Shown here: positions 6,500-10,969 of the stretch, piece by piece | How the letters are laid out: the number at the start of each line of letters is the position of its first letter | How positions within the stretch are numbered: position 1 is the first letter of the stretch | Source: Candidatus Poseidonia sp. | GTDB taxonomy: Archaea > Thermoplasmatota > Poseidoniia > Poseidoniales > Poseidoniaceae | Direction of reading: 5' to 3' | Length of the DNA: 10,969 nt | Assembly: GCA_013330155.1 (NCBI GenBank) | Contig: DUIU01000139.1 | Span: forward strand, 1-10,969 | Position numbers and translations under genes: made by a program | Notes under the pieces: generated by a model | The model's input: only the letters and a program-made list of their open reading frames with translations | Told to the model about the DNA's origin: nothing | The model's database searches: none

Positions 6500-9400
6500 A
6501 TGTCCTTGGCTAACCGCAACGCCCCCCCCACAAGGCAAGGGGCATTGGCGTTGGGCATGAGCCTCCTGATGCTGCTCGTCTTGGCTGTTCCAATGGCTTC
6601 GCCGCTACAGGAAACGGCCTCCGATGTGTCATATTCAACGTTCTACACGCCGCAAGGTAACTCGGTTGGCGTCAACACCACGAGCACCGGTGTGCTCAGT
6701 GTACCCTCGAACCAGACCTTCTCTGGTGGGCAACTCGATGTGACACCGATGTGGGCTGAAGCGGAAGATACGTCGGCGCGTTTCGGCATTGACGCCAACA
6801 CGGGTTGGAATGGAACTCACCAGGGGACTCAAGGCATAGGTCATGGCGGCCAGCTGAGTTTGGCAACGCAATCAACGCTGGCCACCTTGACGGATTTTGA
6901 AACGCTCATCGAAACACTGCCCGACTGGGTCGGACAAGGGCCGAACCACAATGCCTGGAACGTGGTTCCTTTGACCAACGCTACGGCCCAGGCGGGTGAA
7001 CCAAGTGTTCCGACGCATGGCCAGCGGGTGCTCGCAACCCAAGCACAAGGTGGGTTGGGTGCGAACATGAGTGGTTGTCTTGCTTCGCCGGCAGAAACCA
7101 TTCCAGCAGTTGTTAATCGATACAATTTGACCGTTGATCACTGGTTAGCCTTCTTCGACGACGATGCCGCTTGGGTCGAAAGCCGGCTTTCGGGAGGAAC
7201 ATGGCAGGTCTTGGCCCCTTCCACCCCCTACACCAACGCCTCAAGTCTTGCAGGGGCTCCTTCCAATGTTTGGTCAGGGGCTTTGGAAGGATGGCAAAAA
7301 GCACATTTTAGCCTCGACGGTATCGTGCAGCCAACTTCAACGACGCTTGAGGTCCGTTTTTGTTTCCACACTTCATCGACACCGGGGCTCCGGCACGGAT
7401 GGTTTTTGGACAACTTCACCCTCTCCAATGTAGGAGATCTTCCAGGCGCTTGGTTCCATGGAAACATGAGCGGTGACTACGCCAACAATGCCAACGGGCG
7501 GCTCTATCTTCCGGCGAATCTGTCTCAATTTAGTGGCCCAATGCGCCTTGAATTTTGGGCCAACTGGGACCTTGAAGGCGCCTTCTATGACAACCTCCTC
7601 GTCTTCGTGAGTGTAAATAACGGGACCACATGGGCGCCCGTGTCTGGTATTCCAGGCCTTCCGGGGAACGGTTTTTCCTATCAAGGAAATTACTACATGG
7701 ACGAATCTCTTGGATGGATTCCCATTTCATACAGCCTTCCGAGTGGAGTGTCTGGCCATCCAAATGCCTCCAATGTCTTGTTTCAGTTTCAGGTGTTAAC
7801 CAACTACCAGAACGGGTACGGTGGATATGCATCTTCCGGATGGGAGGGCATCGCCATTGATGATGTTTCGATCATTCACCGCCCTGGAACATCGCAATCC
7901 GAACGCCTCCAGTTGTCAAATTTCTCAAATGATACGAGCGGTCAATACGGGGATCAGCGTGGCTGGCTCGACCCCTCAACCTCCTCCATCAATGAGTGGA
8001 ATTGGACCACCGCATTTGGCATGAACCCTCCCCAATCCATGACCAATTCGTTTGAATTTTCAATGACTACGCCTCCGGGTTGGTCCATTGATGGTACCTG
8101 GCCAGACGGTTGGGAACTGGGTGAAATCGGTAACACTTCGGGCTACGGCCCCGGTACGTTCCATTCCGGTGAGTACGGGGCAGCCATCAATTTGACCACC
8201 AAATACACCAACAATGTCTACACCCACCTCATAACTGAAGAATACACGGTGCCCAACAACGCAACCGCTCGTCTCTCCTTCCGCTCTTGGGTTTGCACCG
8301 AACACAACTGGGACGGAGGGGGCGTCTCCATTTCCAGCGATGGTGGGCAATCATGGTGGTGGCTTCCGCCACAACTCAATGGATTTCATGACCAAATCTC
8401 GACGGTGAACACCAATTCCCCGTTGTTCGGCCAAGGAATTTTCGATGGTTCAAGTGTTCCCAACGGTTGCGGCGCCAGCAATCTCCGCGACTTTGACCTC
8501 AAAACCTACGATTTGTCGAACCTTTCGGGCCAATCGATCAAGGCTCGATTTTCATTCTTCTCCGACACGTACGTTGAAGCAGACGGCTGGTACATCGATG
8601 ACGCTGGTATTGAAATCGATGTGTTTGAGCCGTTAGGGACGTGGACATCTCGCTCCATTTCCCCTGACCCTTTGTTTGGTTATGGGTGGCTTGACGGTTG
8701 GTTTGAACAACCCAGTGGCACCACGCTGCTGTTCGATGTCCTTGACGCACAAGGACAGCCCATATACGGGCACCAAAACTTGACCCTGCCCGCTCAACTC
8801 GCTCTTGACCCGGTGGAGCATCCCTCGGTTCATGTCCGTGTTCGAATGAGCACCAACGACACGTACGTATCGCCTTTGGTGCACAGCATGAGTATGGGGC
8901 GCACAACCTACATTGGACCCCAGCACGTGCTCAACACTGCAGCAGGGGCGAACAAGGCCATACTGGACAGCAATGGAACACTCATTGTTTCAGATCCGTT
9001 TTCAATTCCATTACCGTCCACGGTGGCCTGCCCTCACGACGGTTACCGCTTGACCACCGAAGGTGATAACCTGACTTGGGCAACCACCAATGGAATTCTC
9101 GTGGCTTCCGCACATGTCCCCGAACCGGTCAAGACCACGTACCTGAACCATTCATTTGGGGGCGAAGTCTCTCTCATGAGCGATTTTACCCTCATCGGCT
9201 CAGGAGGCGAACATTTTGTCCGAGCCAAAGCCGAGCTGGATTGCGTTGTACCCCCTCTGTTGCCGAGTTTGGCCATTGGTTGGAACAATGTCTCGGTCAT
9301 GACCTGGCCCCCCGAGCAGATGTCCGAACGACTTGGATTGAACACCCAATTGGCCATGGTTGAACATCAGGGGAACAACATAACTTGGGCGGCAACCTCC

Positions 9401-10969
9401 TTGGCCCCGAGCATTGCGATGAACAACACCACGCTTGACTTCACGTACAAATCGCTTGACCGTCTTGCGCAAGGCTCGTCCTCAGGTCCGGGGCCAGCGA
9501 TGACCCTGATGCTTGACAATTTGACCAATACCAGTGAAGTTCGATTGAATGGCGTTCTCCAAACAACGTCTGCAGGCATGGCTTTTCTTCACCACCAAGG
9601 CGCTTCGTCTTGCCCGAATGCCGTCTCAAATGGTGCCCACGCATCGTTCAAAGCCCATCAATTGGTCTGCACCGTTTCGCTCGAGGTCCAAGGTTCGGCC
9701 GATGTACGCATCTCGAATTTCATGCATCTTCTTCCCGACAGTTTGCAGGAGATTCGCGTCAGTGCCGATGCCCTGAACAGCGCTAAACAGGCCTCCCCCA
9801 GCTCAAACATGCGAGCGGTACTCGACATTCCTCTTCATGTTCAAACAGCCGAGGGTGGACTGCGCGTTGGACTCAATGCTACCGTCCTTCCGCTGATGGT
9901 CGAAACGGTTGACAATCCAAGCCATACACGCTGGCTTCCAGAACAAACGGTTTCGTTTACCACCCACCACACGCGCTACAATCCACTTGACGCAGCAGAA
10001 GATGCCCCTGACATTTCAGCGGTTTCGCTTTGGCTTGGGTCCACTTCTGACATGACCAGCGCAACCATTCACGTTGAACTTGACCGGATCCAAGATGGAC
10101 CACGCTTCCGTCAAATTGGGGGGGCGGGTCTTGCCCTTTTGGAGGCATCAACCTCCTCGGTTTCATGCACGCTGAACACCTGCAGCGTCGTTTGGGCTTT
10201 CACCAGCACATGGTTACTGGACGACATCGATGACCTTCATGTCCTCACCATGGCAAGGGACGACGAGGGTTTGGAAGTTGGGCCCGAAGTTCATGTGAGA
10301 AAAACGGCCTTTAACGAAGTTGAGAACGACCTCGAGGTGGTTGATTTCGCCGTCATCGATGCCACACAGCGGCGCATTGACGATTGGACCAACTCGTTTT
10401 GGCCCTACCACCTCAACCACAACGAGTCCATGCAAGCGACGGGCCGTGTCAGGATGGAAGGTATTGCCAATCAATGGGTGGAGGCCGGGGAGGCCGAAAT
10501 CACCGTCACGATGCGTGCAGTGCCGCCAAAGAACCTCTCTGGTGGACCTGATGAATGGACAGGAGAGGCCGTTAACTGGTCCACCTCATGGGCGGCTGAA
10601 GTTGGGTCAGAAGGGCGGTTCACAGTCGAGGTTACCAGCCCGCGCCTCAACGATCAGGTTCCCAGCAACACCTTCATTGAAATGGTACCGAGTCTATCTC
10701 GGCGAGGTCCTCTGGGCACGAATGCTTCATCGAGCGATGACGGAACGGTCGTCCTCACCCCGACGCGGTTCCTTCACGATACCGTAAGGCCCCAAGTCGA
10801 TTCACTTCAAGCACTTGATTCGGGTCAAGAAGTGCCCGCTGACGGCCATATTTCCATGTACGGGAAAGACGTAGCCCTCCGACTTCAACTGAGCGACCCC
10901 GAAGGGCTGTCAAATCAGTTGGAAGTTTGGACTTGGCTGGAGGGTATCCACGACACCAATGGAGACGGC
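6500..10969 (+). CDS. Giant secreted surface protein with jelly-roll-like modules (3' truncated by window)
   Basis: The frame is open without a stop from 6500 to the window end, 1490 codons, so the product is larger. Start: ATG 6500 follows GAGGTG by 7 bases and is directly followed by a signal peptide (basic n-region, hydrophobic residues about 15-33, cleavage likely just after the VPMAS segment). Three beta-sandwich-like modules of the immune-inhibitor-A/MAM style follow, ending at GWFLDN (300-305), GWEGIAIDD (447-455) and GWYIDD (696-701). The third (about 525-706) is the clearest, with a DGGGVSISSDGGQSWWW core. Residues 707-1429 are beta-rich and unassigned. The last ~60 residues start an Ig-like domain and reach a DTNGDG calcium-loop-like motif at the edge. 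About 35 N-x-S/T sequons suggest N-glycosylation outside the cell. No protease or other catalytic motif was seen. Adhesion, polymer binding or envelope structure are possible roles, all inferred. Confidence 0.85.
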   Translation, partial: MSLANRNAPPTRQGALALGMSLLMLLVLAVPMASPLQETASDVSYSTFYTPQGNSVGVNTTSTGVLSVPSNQTFSGGQLDVTPMWAEAEDTSARFGIDANTGWNGTHQGTQGIGHGGQLSLATQSTLATLTDFETLIETLPDWVGQGPNHNAWNVVPLTNATAQAGEPSVPTHGQRVLATQAQGGLGANMSGCLASPAETIPAVVNRYNLTVDHWLAFFDDDAAWVESRLSGGTWQVLAPSTPYTNASSLAGAPSNVWSGALEGWQKAHFSLDGIVQPTSTTLEVRFCFHTSSTPGLRHGWFLDNFTLSNVGDLPGAWFHGNMSGDYANNANGRLYLPANLSQFSGPMRLEFWANWDLEGAFYDNLLVFVSVNNGTTWAPVSGIPGLPGNGFSYQGNYYMDESLGWIPISYSLPSGVSGHPNASNVLFQFQVLTNYQNGYGGYASSGWEGIAIDDVSIIHRPGTSQSERLQLSNFSNDTSGQYGDQRGWLDPSTSSINEWNWTTAFGMNPPQSMTNSFEFSMTTPPGWSIDGTWPDGWELGEIGNTSGYGPGTFHSGEYGAAINLTTKYTNNVYTHLITEEYTVPNNATARLSFRSWVCTEHNWDGGGVSISSDGGQSWWWLPPQLNGFHDQISTVNTNSPLFGQGIFDGSSVPNGCGASNLRDFDLKTYDLSNLSGQSIKARFSFFSDTYVEADGWYIDDAGIEIDVFEPLGTWTSRSISPDPLFGYGWLDGWFEQPSGTTLLFDVLDAQGQPIYGHQNLTLPAQLALDPVEHPSVHVRVRMSTNDTYVSPLVHSMSMGRTTYIGPQHVLNTAAGANKAILDSNGTLIVSDPFSIPLPSTVACPHDGYRLTTEGDNLTWATTNGILVASAHVPEPVKTTYLNHSFGGEVSLMSDFTLIGSGGEHFVRAKAELDCVVPPLLPSLAIGWNNVSVMTWPPEQMSERLGLNTQLAMVEHQGNNITWAATSLAPSIAMNNTTLDFTYKSLDRLAQGSSSGPGPAMTLMLDNLTNTSEVRLNGVLQTTSAGMAFLHHQGASSCPNAVSNGAHASFKAHQLVCTVSLEVQGSADVRISNFMHLLPDSLQEIRVSADALNSAKQASPSSNMRAVLDIPLHVQTAEGGLRVGLNATVLPLMVETVDNPSHTRWLPEQTVSFTTHHTRYNPLDAAEDAPDISAVSLWLGSTSDMTSATIHVELDRIQDGPRFRQIGGAGLALLEASTSSVSCTLNTCSVVWAFTSTWLLDDIDDLHVLTMARDDEGLEVGPEVHVRKTAFNEVENDLEVVDFAVIDATQRRIDDWTNSFWPYHLNHNESMQATGRVRMEGIANQWVEAGEAEITVTMRAVPPKNLSGGPDEWTGEAVNWSTSWAAEVGSEGRFTVEVTSPRLNDQVPSNTFIEMVPSLSRRGPLGTNASSSDDGTVVLTPTRFLHDTVRPQVDSLQALDSGQEVPADGHISMYGKDVALRLQLSDPEGLSNQLEVWTWLEGIHDTNGDG

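Noticed and set aside
10118..10124. Run of seven G bases in the giant gene
   Set aside because: It is in frame, codes for Gly-Gly context in the middle of the protein, and is a less likely control point than the C run at the start; noted only as a possible error site.
10320..10787. Plus-strand 155-codon frame and other short frames inside 6500-10969
   Set aside because: They overlap the continuous giant frame, which has a signal peptide and domain structure; the short ones have none.

Overview
The window reads as a piece of a marine planktonic euryarchaeal chromosome, most probably Candidatus Poseidoniales (Marine Group II) or a close relative. The archaeal signature comes from a family B DNA polymerase tail, an EF-1A/S10 gene pair, a GINS replication subunit, and clear Shine-Dalgarno motifs at most starts. 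The Marine Group II placement is an inference from gene content, moderate GC, and the combination of a PKD lipoprotein with a very large secreted protein. No search was run.

Layout. Positions 1-789 hold the C-terminal 262 codons of the archaeal family B DNA polymerase, ending in a PCNA-binding motif. A lipoprotein with PKD-like domains (817-2046) and pyruvate kinase (2059-3510) follow on the same strand with gaps of 27 and 12 bases, so the three may be co-transcribed. A 96-base gap with a TATA-like element leads into translation elongation factor 1A (3607-4896) and ribosomal protein S10 (4935-5264), the usual archaeal pair. A convergent gene on the minus strand (5362-6447) is a GINS-family replication protein with a long acidic linker. 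A 52-base divergent region containing a perfect 8-bp inverted repeat separates it from a very large plus-strand open frame. That frame starts at 6500 and is still open at the window end (1490 codons).

How the genes fit together. Polymerase B and GINS are replisome parts. EF-1A and S10 are core translation. Pyruvate kinase is the last step of glycolysis. The lipoprotein and the giant secreted protein are cell-surface components. No mobile element, CRISPR array, rRNA or tRNA was recognised. The most interesting items are the giant surface protein (three jelly-roll-like modules closing on a shared Gly-Trp...Asp-Asp/Asn motif, many N-glycosylation sequons, and an 8-C tract near its start), the hairpin that overlaps its ribosome binding site, and the unusually long linker in GINS.
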